A stretch of DNA of 47,873 bases from Magnetococcales bacterium (GCA_015233785.1 JADFWT010000009.1:1-47873), one strand, 5' to 3'. Positions 24,503 through 33,952 are shown, counted from the first letter of the stretch. Notes: a model not told the origin generated them from the letters alone. Translations and numbers: made by a program.

Positions 24503-25423
24503 TTACCACTCTCCTCGCTGAAGGCCCAGACGGACCAGAAGCCCTTTAACGGCTTGTTTGGCAAAGCCCCAAACACCGCTACATTTTACCGCCAGCTCAT
24601 CCACTCCAGCCCGATCCCGAATCACCATGCGCGGCATGCGCAGCGGGTCGCCATCTGCATGGAGATAGCCCGGCTCCACCGTGATGGCGCATGGATATCC
24701 GGCCTCTTCGGCCAGTCTAACTTCTCGGTGGCCGTAGTCGCCGTTGGGGTAGGAGAGGGCGTAGATAGGCGTGTTCAGGCGTGTTTCCAGTTGGGTTTTG
24801 GCCTCCATGATCTCCCGTTTGGCACGTTCATCGGTGCAGTTGGGCAGGATCGGATGTCGCAGAGTATGGGACTGGAAATCGACCCACCTCTCCATCTCTG
24901 CCACCTCACGCCAGGTAAGAGCATCTCGTTGATCATAGTCACGTGTCTCTTCAAACCCGGCCTGAACCTTGAGATGCTCCAGACGTTCCTGGTCGCTGAG
25001 TCGCTTAAGGTCGGTACTGATCTGCGGCAGATGCGAGAACCAGAAGTGGCGTTGGGTGCCGACGATCTCGCTACAGAGAAAAATGGTCACCGGGGCTGCA
25101 TAGCGCTCCAGCAGCGGCAGCAGTGCCCGATTACCCCGATGTCCATCGTCGAAGGTGATCACCAACGGATAGTCCGGCAGCCGTTGGAGCTGGTGCTGTA
25201 ATACCGCCTCCACGGCCTCTTTCAACGGTACAATGGTGTACTGTTTCTTGAGCCACTTAAGATGGTGTTCAAACAGCCCGGCTTTGGGATCGTGATAGAG
25301 CAGCAGCGTCACCCGTCGCCGTTGAAAGAGGCGCCGGAACAGAGCTGGAACCAACGAGAGGCGCAGCAGCCGGAAGAGGGCGCGCATCATCATGGATCGG
25401 AGGGTGGTGGATGTCAGGCTCAT
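24503..25423 (-). CDS. Polysaccharide deacetylase (NodB-type)
   Basis: A 306-residue carbohydrate esterase 4 protein. The NodB motifs are present: PLVITFDDGHRGNRALLPLL with the Asp-Asp pair, and FQSHTLRHPILPN with the Ser-His-Thr-x-x-His metal-binding motif, then YALSYPNGDYGHREV. A hydrophobic/basic N-terminus (RLLRLSLVPALFRRLFQ) suggests membrane association. It would remove N-acetyl groups from a surface or secreted polysaccharide. A deacetylase followed by a formyltransferase-like enzyme makes a chemically sensible pair: free an amine, then formylate it. The start at 25423 lacks a clear ribosome site; downstream Met codons near 25393 are alternatives. Confidence 0.9.
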   Translation of the reverse strand: MSLTSTTLRSMMMRALFRLLRLSLVPALFRRLFQRRRVTLLLYHDPKAGLFEHHLKWLKKQYTIVPLKEAVEAVLQHQLQRLPDYPLVITFDDGHRGNRALLPLLERYAAPVTIFLCSEIVGTQRHFWFSHLPQISTDLKRLSDQERLEHLKVQAGFEETRDYDQRDALTWREVAEMERWVDFQSHTLRHPILPNCTDERAKREIMEAKTQLETRLNTPIYALSYPNGDYGHREVRLAEEAGYPCAITVEPGYLHADGDPLRMPRMVIRDRAGVDELAVKCSGVWGFAKQAVKGLLVRLGLQRGEW

Positions 25424-25434
25424 GAGTCGATGCG

Positions 25435-26784
25435 CTACTTTTCACGCTCCGGCTCCGGCTCCGGCTTGCACTCAATGGAGAGGGTAAAGGCCCGCCCCAT
25501 TTCGGCCAGATCCTCGTTGTTTTTTTTCTCTTTGGTAGAGCCGGTGCGGTATTTGACCCCCTGGGCATCGAGAAACATGGCCAGCACGCGGTGTTTTAGG
25601 GCGAAGTTGACGTTTTGAGGCAGATCGCCGGTAACTTTCTGGATGCGGTTGGCATTGAGTTTGGAGACGATCATTCCGGCAATGTTTCCGTAGGCGTCCA
25701 GAAGCGGCCCACCGCTATTGCCTTGTTGGATGGGGGCGCTGATCTGAGCCAGACGGGTATCGTTACGCATGCCTGCCAGGGCGCTGACGACGCCTGTGGT
25801 GACATTGGGCTGCGCGGCCAGCAGGCCCGGTAGTGGATAGCCTACTGCCACCACGCGTCCTGCCAGTCGAATCGGTTTGTTTAGAGGTCGCAGGGGGGCA
25901 CCTGGTTCGCCGGTGGCAGGAATCTTCAGCAGTGCCAGATCACTCATGGGATCTTCCGCCACCAGCCTAGGCTTCTCCTTGATGAGCGTATTGGAAGCCT
26001 TGAAGATGGTGCAGCCGTTGATAACGTGGTGGTTGGTAAGAATATAGCCCTGGGCATTGATCAGAAAGCCGGTACCGGCGGAGGGGCGTTTGCTGCGGTC
26101 GGTCTCGCCGGATTTCAGAAGCTTCAGCTCCGGGATTCGCCGGTCATCGCGCCACCCTTTAAGAAGTTGTTGCACCTTGCGCATCTGTTCCGGCGTGAGT
26201 TTGTTGGCCATCCTTTTTTCGCCGCGCCTGGCCAGATTGCGAATTTTATTTCGTCCACCTTTGGCGGCGATTGCGTACCAGAAGGTGGAACGAATGTCGT
26301 CCTGATAGACGCCGTGGCCCTTTTCGTAGAGCATGCCCAGACGATTTTGCGAAAAGTCGTTTCCGCCTCGTGCTGCCTTATGAGACCAGACCGCCGCAGC
26401 ACGATAGCGACGCATGGACCAGAGCACAGCGGCCAGATTGTTCTGTCCGGTCACATCGCCCCCATCGGCAGATTTTTTAAACCAGCGGGCGGCAACGTTA
26501 TGATCTTTCTCGACGCCATGCCCCCCCAGATAGAGGGTGCCCAGATGGTTTTGAGAGGAGGCATGGCCCCGTTCGGCGGCGCGTTGCAGCAGTTCGGCGG
26601 CCTTGTCGAACTTCTTGGTGCGAATCGCCTTGACGGCACGATCATGAAGTGATCGCAGGCTCTCTTTCTTAGCGTAGGCCGTGCTGGTCTGGAGGGAGGT
26701 GACGATGGCGATCATCACCATCATCATCACCAGCATGCTCTCGCCAAATTTTCGGTGAGGATTGTTCTTCAAAATGGGTCTCAC
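25435..26784 (-). CDS. Exported Sel1-repeat protein fused to a trypsin-like protease
   Basis: A 449-residue protein starting with a GTG that overlaps the stop of the SapC-family gene (GTGA), so translation is probably coupled. A signal peptide (Met-rich core ending Ser-Thr-Ala-Tyr-Ala) is followed by about four Sel1-like repeats (residues 50-175: RAAERGHASSQNHLGTLYLG and similar). A chymotrypsin-fold protease comes next, with His in LTNHHVINGC, Asp in DPMSDLALLKI and Ser in QQGNSGGPLLDAYG. No PDZ domain follows. The last 50 residues are charged. Sel1 repeats mediate protein-protein contacts, so the protease is probably scaffolded to a target. An ATG at 26736 is an alternative start that shortens the signal peptide. 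Confidence 0.9.
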   Translation of the reverse strand: MRPILKNNPHRKFGESMLVMMMVMIAIVTSLQTSTAYAKKESLRSLHDRAVKAIRTKKFDKAAELLQRAAERGHASSQNHLGTLYLGGHGVEKDHNVAARWFKKSADGGDVTGQNNLAAVLWSMRRYRAAAVWSHKAARGGNDFSQNRLGMLYEKGHGVYQDDIRSTFWYAIAAKGGRNKIRNLARRGEKRMANKLTPEQMRKVQQLLKGWRDDRRIPELKLLKSGETDRSKRPSAGTGFLINAQGYILTNHHVINGCTIFKASNTLIKEKPRLVAEDPMSDLALLKIPATGEPGAPLRPLNKPIRLAGRVVAVGYPLPGLLAAQPNVTTGVVSALAGMRNDTRLAQISAPIQQGNSGGPLLDAYGNIAGMIVSKLNANRIQKVTGDLPQNVNFALKHRVLAMFLDAQGVKYRTGSTKEKKNNEDLAEMGRAFTLSIECKPEPEPEREK

Positions 26785-27572
26785 TTGGAGGCGTCGATAG
26801 CGTGGGTCAGTTCGTTCCAGTTGTTTTGGGAGACAATGTGCCAGTAAATGAGTGCCAACCAGCCTTTTTTGTGCCAGAGGGCGACGGTCTCATCGGAGAG
26901 TTCGGTCATCTTGTTCTCATCCACCAGCTTAAATCCCCCCACCTTGAGGGTATCGCCGGAGCTCAATTTCAGATCCACGGCCCGATTCACCAGCAGGCCG
27001 CTCTCTTCAAGTGCCTTGGTAAACTCCACGGTGAGCTGAAAGTGGCCCTGAAAGATTCGGCAGAACTCCAGAGCCCGTTTCACCACATCGCTGGCTTCGC
27101 CATTTTCGAACAGGCGATTCTCCTCGCCGTTTTTGATCACCATCTCTGAGGCGTCATCAATGCAGAGGGTGAGGGACTCGGCCTCTTCGTTGGCGACAAA
27201 GATAAAGGGGTAGCGCCGCACATAGGCAGGAATGTAGTGATTTTGCCTCCAGATCCCCTGGTCGCTGACAAACAGGTTCTCTTCCTGTCGACCGCTGAAG
27301 ATGGCCATGGGCAGATAGGGTGCGGCCCCGGTGAAGACAATAGGATAGTTGGTGGCTGCCATGCGGAATTCGACGCCGTTGAGAGGGGCGGAGTTCGCCT
27401 TGGCCGCAAAGCCGAAGTTGCGGCTACGGGAGAGGCCCACATCGGCGTGGCGGCCTGGATCCAGGACCGATACCGATTTGTAGAACAGCGGCATATCCGT
27501 CTTGGATGGTGCGTTGTCATTGTTACTGGAGGTAGGGTTCTGTTGATTCGCTGCCTGTTCCTGATCCGCCAT
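26781..27572 (-). CDS. SapC-family protein
   Basis: A 263-residue protein with a polar Asn/Gln/Ser-rich lead and the pattern of SapC: FRMAATNYPIVFTGA near residue 70, Pro-Met-Ala-Ile-Phe-Ser-Gly, WRQNHYIPAYVRRYPFIFV and Leu-Cys-Ile-Asp. SapC-type proteins are named from Campylobacter S-layer export loci, but their function is poorly known. The start at 27572 has GGGGAG upstream; the frame stays open to 27794, which would add residues with no family likeness. The downstream protease gene overlaps its stop, which argues for joint function, perhaps surface protein maturation. Confidence 0.83.
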   Translation of the reverse strand: MADQEQAANQQNPTSSNNDNAPSKTDMPLFYKSVSVLDPGRHADVGLSRSRNFGFAAKANSAPLNGVEFRMAATNYPIVFTGAAPYLPMAIFSGRQEENLFVSDQGIWRQNHYIPAYVRRYPFIFVANEEAESLTLCIDDASEMVIKNGEENRLFENGEASDVVKRALEFCRIFQGHFQLTVEFTKALEESGLLVNRAVDLKLSSGDTLKVGGFKLVDENKMTELSDETVALWHKKGWLALIYWHIVSQNNWNELTHAIDASK

Positions 27573-27732
27573 AGGGCTCCCCTGATTAATTGTGTGGCCT
27601 GTGAAAGATGGCGCATGGGCTTTCATGTTGAACCATCCGCCATCACTATAGCAGGGGCTCGGAGTCATCGACAGGCGTGATGGGGTGCCTTGAACCCTGG
27701 GGGATCGCTTTCTACACTGAGCCCTCTTTTTA

Positions 27733-28479
27733 ATGCCCAAACGGTGGATGAATGCCATGCAATTTTTAAGGCGGCTGCTCTGGACGCCCATCAATCTTAT
27801 GGTGCTGGCGGTGCTGCTGCATTTGGCGCTGAGCTGGCTTCAAGGCGGGATGGATCGTATCGGTGCGCTGGACCCGGATCGACTGATGCCGTATGGGTTG
27901 ATCGTGGTTGGTTTCGGACTGTTTCATTTTTTTCTGCTGAACCGTTTTGTCACCTTTTGGGAGGTGTTTTTCCATGAGTTGACCCACGGCCTGTTTGCAC
28001 TCTTGACCTTCAACCGTATACAGGGTTTTCGCGCCACTATGATGCAGGGGGGTGAGTTGACCTTTCAGGGGCGGGGTAATTGGGTCATCTATCTGGCCCC
28101 CTATTTTTTTCCTCTACCGGCCATGGCGTTGATGCCGCTCTCCCTGCTGGCCAAGGCGGAGTATACCCCGTATATCTACGGCGCGGTTTCGGTGGGGTAT
28201 GGTTTCTTCTTAGTGACGGCTATTCGTCAGTTCTCCTTTTCCCAGAGCGATATCATCAAGGCGGGGCGCATCTTTTCGGTGCTGATGGTACCGACATTGA
28301 CGCTGCTGATTGGTCTGCTGATGGCCTTCTATCTACAGGGAGAGGGGATGCGCTTTGTGGAGGTGTCCGGGGATATTTTGATGGGGGAAACGTGGCCTTG
28401 GTTGCAGGAGGGGTGGCGTTGGTTGTTGGGGCAGGCGGAGGCGTTGACTCTTTCGGAGGGTAGGTTGGGCACCATATAA
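27733..28479 (+). CDS. Membrane protein with HExxH motif, M50-like
   Basis: A 248-residue protein with about six hydrophobic segments and a FFHELTHGLFALLTF motif at about residues 79-93, an HExxH zinc signature lying at the edge of a membrane segment, as in M50B-type intramembrane metalloproteases. A Tyr-Leu-Ala-Pro-Tyr-Phe-Phe-Pro-Leu-Pro stretch in the next helix and a late Gln-Ser-Asp segment (SFSQSDIIKAG) near 173 could supply the third zinc ligand. It is divergent from the SapC-family gene across 160 bases. Proteolytic function is inferred from the motif only. Met codons at 27748 and 27757 are alternative starts. Confidence 0.82.
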   Translation: MPKRWMNAMQFLRRLLWTPINLMVLAVLLHLALSWLQGGMDRIGALDPDRLMPYGLIVVGFGLFHFFLLNRFVTFWEVFFHELTHGLFALLTFNRIQGFRATMMQGGELTFQGRGNWVIYLAPYFFPLPAMALMPLSLLAKAEYTPYIYGAVSVGYGFFLVTAIRQFSFSQSDIIKAGRIFSVLMVPTLTLLIGLLMAFYLQGEGMRFVEVSGDILMGETWPWLQEGWRWLLGQAEALTLSEGRLGTI

Positions 28480-28558
28480 GGGTGCGCGTGCTGCATCTCT
28501 ATAACCCCACCCACGCCCCCAGCGCCAAACCAGCAGCGTGAAGTGCCACTACCGGGCC

Positions 28559-29455
28559 TCAGTATGTATCCCGCACATTCATGAACATCAGAGGTATCTG
28601 TTTGTGCTTATCAACTTCCTGGATATATAAGTCAGCTAAGTTGGTTGCGTTTCTGCGATCATATTCTCGCAACAGGTATAAGACAAGATCAATAGAGCGA
28701 TAGATTTCGTGCAGTATAACAGAGGCTTTTAACAGATCCTCATCAGAGTAGTTCTCTATCTTTGAAAAATCCCGGACAAATATTGCTTCTGACCAAAGAA
28801 GCTGGCTGATTGGCGACATGTTGTTGACGCCGCTTTGCAAGGGTCTTAAGCCCATGCCTCCCAAATCGATAAATTTATGCAGAACAAAACCATGAGAACG
28901 TAAAAAGACCTGTAAATCACCAAAGAGCGGCTGGTCCTTGTATAGGGGAAGAAACTCTGCCTCCAGCTCCATCACCAAGCTTTGGGAAAGCTTCTCCATG
29001 CCGCCCTTAAGAATATCAAGTTCTGCTCCCTGGACATCAATTTTTACATAATCCGATTTTGGGCACTCTGAGACATCATCTAATCTCATAGTTTTGACCG
29101 GTTCTGTTTCTATCACAGAAAAGTTTCCACCTGTTTCAGCACCAATATTGCTAAACAGGTTGATTACAGATGGATCTGGACAGTAGAGAGATGAACATCC
29201 GGGATAGCGGGTGGCGTGAAATACCCTCTCCTCTCCCTGTCCAAGAACATAGGGGAAATAACGGTATGCCTCTCTTTTTTTCTCACGCAACTCTTTAAGT
29301 TTAACCGGATTTGGTTCAAAACCCACTACGTTCGCTAATCCTTGTTGCACCAACGGAGCGTATCGTTCCTTTTCTTCGAACATGGCGCCCACGTCGATGA
29401 TCGTAAGTGCTGGGATCTCGATCCCAAGAATTTCTTTAATGGAAAAAAACAGCAT
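28559..29455 (-). CDS. FkbM-family methyltransferase
   Basis: A 298-residue protein with the SAM-binding pattern of FkbM methyltransferases: LTIIDVGAMFEEKERYAPLV with the Asp-Val-Gly-Ala motif, VVGFEPNPVKLKEL, the Leu-Asp-Asp-Val step and DYVKIDVQGAELDILKGGME, the FkbM signature Lys-Ile-Asp-x-x-Gly-x-Glu. It probably O-methylates a sugar on a surface glycan or glycosylated flagellin. GGAGA lies upstream of the ATG. Base composition differs from its neighbours: 28561-28620 contains 24 G or C in 60, while the magnetosome genes are clearly GC-rich. This suggests recent acquisition. Confidence 0.9.
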   Translation of the reverse strand: MLFFSIKEILGIEIPALTIIDVGAMFEEKERYAPLVQQGLANVVGFEPNPVKLKELREKKREAYRYFPYVLGQGEERVFHATRYPGCSSLYCPDPSVINLFSNIGAETGGNFSVIETEPVKTMRLDDVSECPKSDYVKIDVQGAELDILKGGMEKLSQSLVMELEAEFLPLYKDQPLFGDLQVFLRSHGFVLHKFIDLGGMGLRPLQSGVNNMSPISQLLWSEAIFVRDFSKIENYSDEDLLKASVILHEIYRSIDLVLYLLREYDRRNATNLADLYIQEVDKHKQIPLMFMNVRDTY

Positions 29456-29734
29456 AATATTGAAAAGTCTCCATAATAAAGTGAATTCATCGGCTGAGGC
29501 AGTGGACTCTGCCTATTTCGGTCAGGGTTAAAATGGCCTTAAGTGACGATGATGTTATCATACAGCTTGTTGCCATAAAAATATGAGGTGATTCGTTGTG
29601 TTGGGGGGGGTGGATCTGAGAAGCAATATTGTTCATAATTGCGGCTTGTTGTGCGTCACCAGCATAACCATAATAGCTGCGATAAGCCCGAATTATTAGG
29701 TGGGATCTGACCATTTGCAAGGAGTAGGGTAGGC

Positions 29735-30565
29735 ATGACCCCTGTTGAGACACTTCTCCGTGAAGGCCGAAAAAAAAATCTGATTTTCTGCATTACTTCA
29801 GGGCGTTCCGGCTCCAAACTTTTGACCGAGTTGCTTCGTGTTTTTCCCACCATGTCCAGTCATCACGAACCGGATCCCAATTTTAGCTTGGTTATTCGAT
29901 CCGTTCTGGTCAACCCTGAGATGACTACAAATTTTTGGGTGAATCATAAGCTTCCTGCTATCTTGGAGCACCAGCAACCTCATTATGTGGAAACCTCGCA
30001 CCTGGCTGGCAAGGGATTCATCAGTGCCTTGTTGCACCTGAACATTGTCCCAACATTGGTGATGTTGCGGCGACCTCCGCGTGATGTGGCAAAAAGTCTC
30101 TACGGCTATGCCGCTATTCCAGGCCGCTCTATTGATGGTCTCATGCACCTGTTAAGTCCGGCAGATTTGGGGGTGATGCCATTGCCTCATTGGACTTCGC
30201 TGCATGATTATCAGATCTGTTTTTGGTATTGCCTTGAGATGGAACGACGGCAGCGGGTCTATGCACAGTGGGTGGAGCGGCTTGGAAAAGCCTCCCATGA
30301 AATTCATATGAAGGACTTGCTCGATTATCATAAATTTTATGATTTTTCAAAGCGATTGGGGGTTGTTGAGGGGGTGAGTGAAGTGGATATTCAAGCCCAT
30401 CATGCGCGGATCTGCTCGCAAAATCAAAATCCAAGAGAGAAATTTCAGCCCATCGATTTTGATGTTGAGCAGATGGAGCAAGAGGTCTTGCAGCTAATTG
30501 CCAATTATGAACCGCTTCTCTGGCATGATGTTCAAGCTTGGTATCAAAACCACCACGCCTCATAA
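29735..30565 (+). CDS. Sulfotransferase-family protein
   Basis: A 276-residue protein with the PAPS-binding pattern of sulfotransferases: 5'-phosphosulfate loop ITSGRSGSKLLTELLRVFP near residue 20 and a 3'-phosphate-binding Leu-Arg-Arg-Pro-Pro-Arg-Asp...Ser segment (VMLRRPPRDVAKSLYGY) near 110. It would transfer sulfate to a sugar or lipid at the cell surface. AAGGAG lies before the ATG. It is divergent from the FkbM gene across a 279-base gap in which I see no gene, and is AT-richer than the island genes. Sulfated surface glycans are common in marine bacteria. Confidence 0.85.
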   Translation: MTPVETLLREGRKKNLIFCITSGRSGSKLLTELLRVFPTMSSHHEPDPNFSLVIRSVLVNPEMTTNFWVNHKLPAILEHQQPHYVETSHLAGKGFISALLHLNIVPTLVMLRRPPRDVAKSLYGYAAIPGRSIDGLMHLLSPADLGVMPLPHWTSLHDYQICFWYCLEMERRQRVYAQWVERLGKASHEIHMKDLLDYHKFYDFSKRLGVVEGVSEVDIQAHHARICSQNQNPREKFQPIDFDVEQMEQEVLQLIANYEPLLWHDVQAWYQNHHAS

Positions 30566-30772
30566 TCTGCATCAAGCACCCCTCCTGTTTCATGCTGGAC
30601 GCTATGCAGAAGCGGAGAAACTACTGTACAGCCATCATTCCGATCATAACGCTTTTTTTTACACTTGAGGATACAGTGTACTGTTATGGGTAAGTGGTGA
30701 TAGATGGAAAAGGTATGAGAAACAGTCAGACCCTGATATGAACAGGCTTGAATCCTTCATAAAAGTGTTTGG

Positions 30773-31000
30773 CTATTTGGAATAATGTGCGTGCGAATCT
30801 TGGAGGGTGTTTCGATCAACACGCCGAACATACTCTTCAAATACCGGTATGTTATCATGTTTCTCCCTATCCATGGCTTCACAGATCGCATCGGCCAGCA
30901 TGGCATCCCCGCGCCGCTCCATGGCCAACCAAAACCAGCGACGACCATATAGAAGTGCCGCCATGAGAACCAGAGCGCCGAAAATAGACCACATTTCCAT
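30773..31000 (-). CDS. Small membrane protein of unknown function
   Basis: A 75-residue protein with one N-terminal helix (WSIFGALVLMAALLYGRRWFWL) and a charged tail rich in Asp, Glu, Arg and Lys. An ATG at 31000 is preceded by GGGGAA; a TTG at 31015 is possible. It lies on the minus strand after the TPR gene, so it may be the last member of the pilus/secretion-like unit, though 157 bases separate them. No family recognised. The 207-base gap on its other side (30566-30772) holds no supported gene. Confidence 0.6.
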   Translation of the reverse strand: MEMWSIFGALVLMAALLYGRRWFWLAMERRGDAMLADAICEAMDREKHDNIPVFEEYVRRVDRNTLQDSHAHYSK

Positions 31001-31157
31001 TGTGAATTTCCCCAATGTTTATTGAAAATATTATTCAACAAAATAATATGTTATCGGTGTGTTTCGTGATGGCAAAGCGGATTGGTCTTGCCCTCTAGGG
31101 GAGGAAATGCAATATGGTGGCCATTTGCTTTGGTGGGCGTGTAGCGGTGCGGCGTGA

Positions 31158-32432
31158 TCAGAGGCCTGAGGAGAGTCCCTCAATCCGGCGTGTCACAGCT
31201 TCAGGCGCAAAGCCCCAGGTACGATTTTTTGCCAGTTCCAGCGCACGCTTGTAGTAGATGAGTGCGTCTCGTTTAAGGCCCAGCCGGTCCAGGCAGACGG
31301 CCAGATTAAAGGCGGCATCGCCGTTGCGCTCGTCCAGGCGGTAGGCGTTGGAGAATGCGTCTCGTGCCTCTTCCCAACGCTGGGTAGAGATCAGTGTGGA
31401 TCCAAGCACAAAGTGGAGATGTGGGGAGGCGGGATTTTTGGCCAACAGCTCCCTAAGGTGGCGCTCTTGGGCTGCTGAATCGGTTCGATGGCCCAACCCC
31501 AGCAAGCCAGCCAGGGCTTCACTGTCATGGGGATGGCGTTTCAGCACGGTCTGAAAATGGCGTCGTGCTTCTTGAAGACGTCCCTCCCGCAGTGCCACGG
31601 CGGCCAGTCCCAGCCACGCTTCCCTTAGATTGGGTTGTTCGGCCAGTGCCTGACGGTACATGCGAACCGCGCGATGATTTTCGCCGCGTCGATAGGCCCG
31701 GTAAGCGGCCTCAAGCGGGGTAAGACGTTTTTTGGAGATGATGCTTTTGTTGAAGATTCCAGCCGGTTGACGTGGGGGAGCAAGGCGCTGGTTGGCAGAG
31801 TCTGCCGTTGGTGTTTTGGCGGTTGTGGGCGTGGAAGCGGTTGGCGACGGACGGGCCTGTTTCGATTTGACAATCGTAGCTGTATGGATTTCTGGCGGTG
31901 GATGGGGCTTGGCGACAGTTGTTGTCACAGGGATTGTCGCATGCCGTTTGGTGGCGGTGGGTGCAACCTTCTGCTTGATTTCCGCCGCAGGTTGAAGGTC
32001 TGGTGTGGCCTTGTTGACGGTATTACTGAGCTTGGCTATTGGGGTGGCTGTAGGTTGTTTTGCCGTCTGGATAATCGCGGGAGTTGTCGGTTTGTCATCC
32101 TGGAGAGAGACAATGGGCTCAGGCTTGGGCATACCAAGCCACCAACCGCCTCCCAGGAGCAGCGCTACCAGCGGCAACCCCCATGTGAGCAGGCTCCGTT
32201 TGGAGATTTCGCCATGCAGTGCCGGTCCTGGACCACGCGCTTCAAAGAGTCGTTTGGCGGCTAGGCGTTCTCTCTCCTTACGCCGTGCTAAATGGGTAGC
32301 AGGCGTTGTTGGGGGGAGGGCGTCCAGAGAGGTATCGGAACGCGCATTGGGACGACGGAAAGCAGCGGCATCATCGGCCTGCTTGCGCTGGGCCTTTTCT
32401 GCGCTCTCCAGGGCATCCATCAATAGGCTCAT
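31158..32432 (-). CDS. MshN-like TPR membrane protein
   Basis: A 424-residue protein: cytoplasmic N-terminus MSLLMDALESAEKAQRKQAD, a single membrane helix at about 75-95, a Pro/Thr/Lys-rich linker (100-235) and about five tetratricopeptide repeats (240-415: AYRRGENHRAVRMYRQALAE and similar). The plan matches MshN of MSHA-type pili and analogous GspB/PulB-like proteins that work with the secretin and ATPase. It follows the secretin gene by 62 bases on the same strand. TPRs probably bind pilus-assembly partners in the periplasm. Confidence 0.85.
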   Translation of the reverse strand: MSLLMDALESAEKAQRKQADDAAAFRRPNARSDTSLDALPPTTPATHLARRKERERLAAKRLFEARGPGPALHGEISKRSLLTWGLPLVALLLGGGWWLGMPKPEPIVSLQDDKPTTPAIIQTAKQPTATPIAKLSNTVNKATPDLQPAAEIKQKVAPTATKRHATIPVTTTVAKPHPPPEIHTATIVKSKQARPSPTASTPTTAKTPTADSANQRLAPPRQPAGIFNKSIISKKRLTPLEAAYRAYRRGENHRAVRMYRQALAEQPNLREAWLGLAAVALREGRLQEARRHFQTVLKRHPHDSEALAGLLGLGHRTDSAAQERHLRELLAKNPASPHLHFVLGSTLISTQRWEEARDAFSNAYRLDERNGDAAFNLAVCLDRLGLKRDALIYYKRALELAKNRTWGFAPEAVTRRIEGLSSGL

Positions 32433-32494
32433 GGGTGGCTCTAGCAGCTCTTGTCTTCAGGTGCGCATGAAAAAGGTGAGGAGATTAACGCTTT

Positions 32495-33952
32495 CTAGCG
32501 CGGCGGTGTGTAGGTGAGATTGGACTGCACCACCGTCGGGGTCAGAAAGACGATCAGCTCGCTCTTTTTGGAGGCGCGGCTCTTCTTGCTGCCGAACAGC
32601 CGGTTAAGAAAGCGTCGCCGTTCGCCATCAGAGGCGCGGTCACGCATCAGGCCGCTGATCATGACCGTTTGGCCGCTCTGCATACTGATGATAGACTCCA
32701 ACTCTCGCACCTGTACCTTGGGAATACGTGTTCCGCCGGGGCTCTCCACATATCCGATAACGCGGGTGATGGTGGGGCGCACCACCAGCGTGACCTCCTC
32801 ATCGGGGCTGATCTGAGGAAGGATGTTCATCACCAAGCCGACTGGGGCCTTGCGGGCATCGGGGGCGTAGTGGGATACGCCGCTTCTGCCAACATGTTCC
32901 GGCTCGGTGAAGTAGACCTCTTCCTCCACCATTTTCATGATGGACATCTGATTATTGAGGGTCAGAAGTTGCGGTTTGGAGAGCACCCGTACATCGCCGA
33001 ACCGATTCAGCAATTCGATGGTCTCATCGACACCGCGCACGGTGGCCGTCATGTTTCCGACGCTCTGGCCGTTGCTCATGCCTCTGGCCAGCCCGGCATC
33101 GTTGCGCACTTGGGCCCAGTTAACGCCGGTTTTATAGGTATCGCCCAGCACCACCTCAACCAGAGTGGCCTCAATGCGGACCTGTCGTTTGGCGCCTGCC
33201 ATGACGTTATTAAGATATTCACGCACTTCGGCGTGTTGACGGTTGGTGGCCCGCACCGTCAAAAGACCGCTCATGGGGTAGGCGAAGACGTTACGGCGTT
33301 GGCTTACTCTCTGACCTGGTTTGGGGGGTTCTTCGCCCAGCAGCTTATGGATATTTGTGCTGAGAGTCTCCCAGAACTCGTTGCGGGTAATGCTATCTAC
33401 CTTCAGAGAGTTCTCATCGCCGCGAATCGGTGCATGGCTCTCCCGCTCGCCCACTGAGCCCACCGAGAAGTGGCTGCTGGTGATGCGGGTTAGATTGAGA
33501 TAGTTGACCGAATAGCTTTTGAGGTGGGGCTTGTCGGGGGAGGCGACCAGGGTATCGCCTTTGTTTTCAAAGCGGATATCCACCTGGGTCGAGATGCGCT
33601 CCAGAATCAGCGACAAAGGCTGCTCTACCACGTTAAGGGTCACGCGTCCCTTGACGCCGGGGTTGATATCAATGTTGATTTTAGCGTCTTGAGCCAGAGC
33701 AAACAGCAGATCCCGAACCGGCATATGCGATACGCCGATGGTGTACACCTCGGTATCGTTGGCCTGGGGGAGGTCGGCAACACTTTGCGGCTTTAGGAAC
33801 GAGGGGTGTTTGACCGGCGTTGGAATGACGCTCTCAACGCTGCGTTTTGTCGCAGGATCGGGGGTATCGGAGCGGTCAGAGCTATGGGTGGCGCATCCAG
33901 AAAGCAGCAAGGCGGGGACCATCCACCAGCGCCACAGGCTGCGAATTTTCAT
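32495..33952 (-). CDS. mshL: MshL-like secretin lipoprotein
   Basis: Outer-membrane secretin that forms the exit pore of a type IV pilus or type II-like system. The 485-residue protein has a lipobox (Leu-Leu-Leu-Ser-Gly-Cys at about residue 20), an STN-type domain (MPVRDLLFALAQDAKINIDI onward), then RQVRIEATLVEVVLGDTYKTG and the secretin core with LSKPQLLTLNNQMSIMKMVEE and QSGQTVMISGLM. Length and domain order match MshL/GspD-short secretins. The start at 33952 lies one base after the stop of the ATPase gene, so coupling is likely; the frame is open further upstream to 34117 but that would overlap the ATPase gene and precede the lipobox by 55 residues. Confidence 0.92.
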   Translation of the reverse strand: MKIRSLWRWWMVPALLLSGCATHSSDRSDTPDPATKRSVESVIPTPVKHPSFLKPQSVADLPQANDTEVYTIGVSHMPVRDLLFALAQDAKINIDINPGVKGRVTLNVVEQPLSLILERISTQVDIRFENKGDTLVASPDKPHLKSYSVNYLNLTRITSSHFSVGSVGERESHAPIRGDENSLKVDSITRNEFWETLSTNIHKLLGEEPPKPGQRVSQRRNVFAYPMSGLLTVRATNRQHAEVREYLNNVMAGAKRQVRIEATLVEVVLGDTYKTGVNWAQVRNDAGLARGMSNGQSVGNMTATVRGVDETIELLNRFGDVRVLSKPQLLTLNNQMSIMKMVEEEVYFTEPEHVGRSGVSHYAPDARKAPVGLVMNILPQISPDEEVTLVVRPTITRVIGYVESPGGTRIPKVQVRELESIISMQSGQTVMISGLMRDRASDGERRRFLNRLFGSKKSRASKKSELIVFLTPTVVQSNLTYTPPR

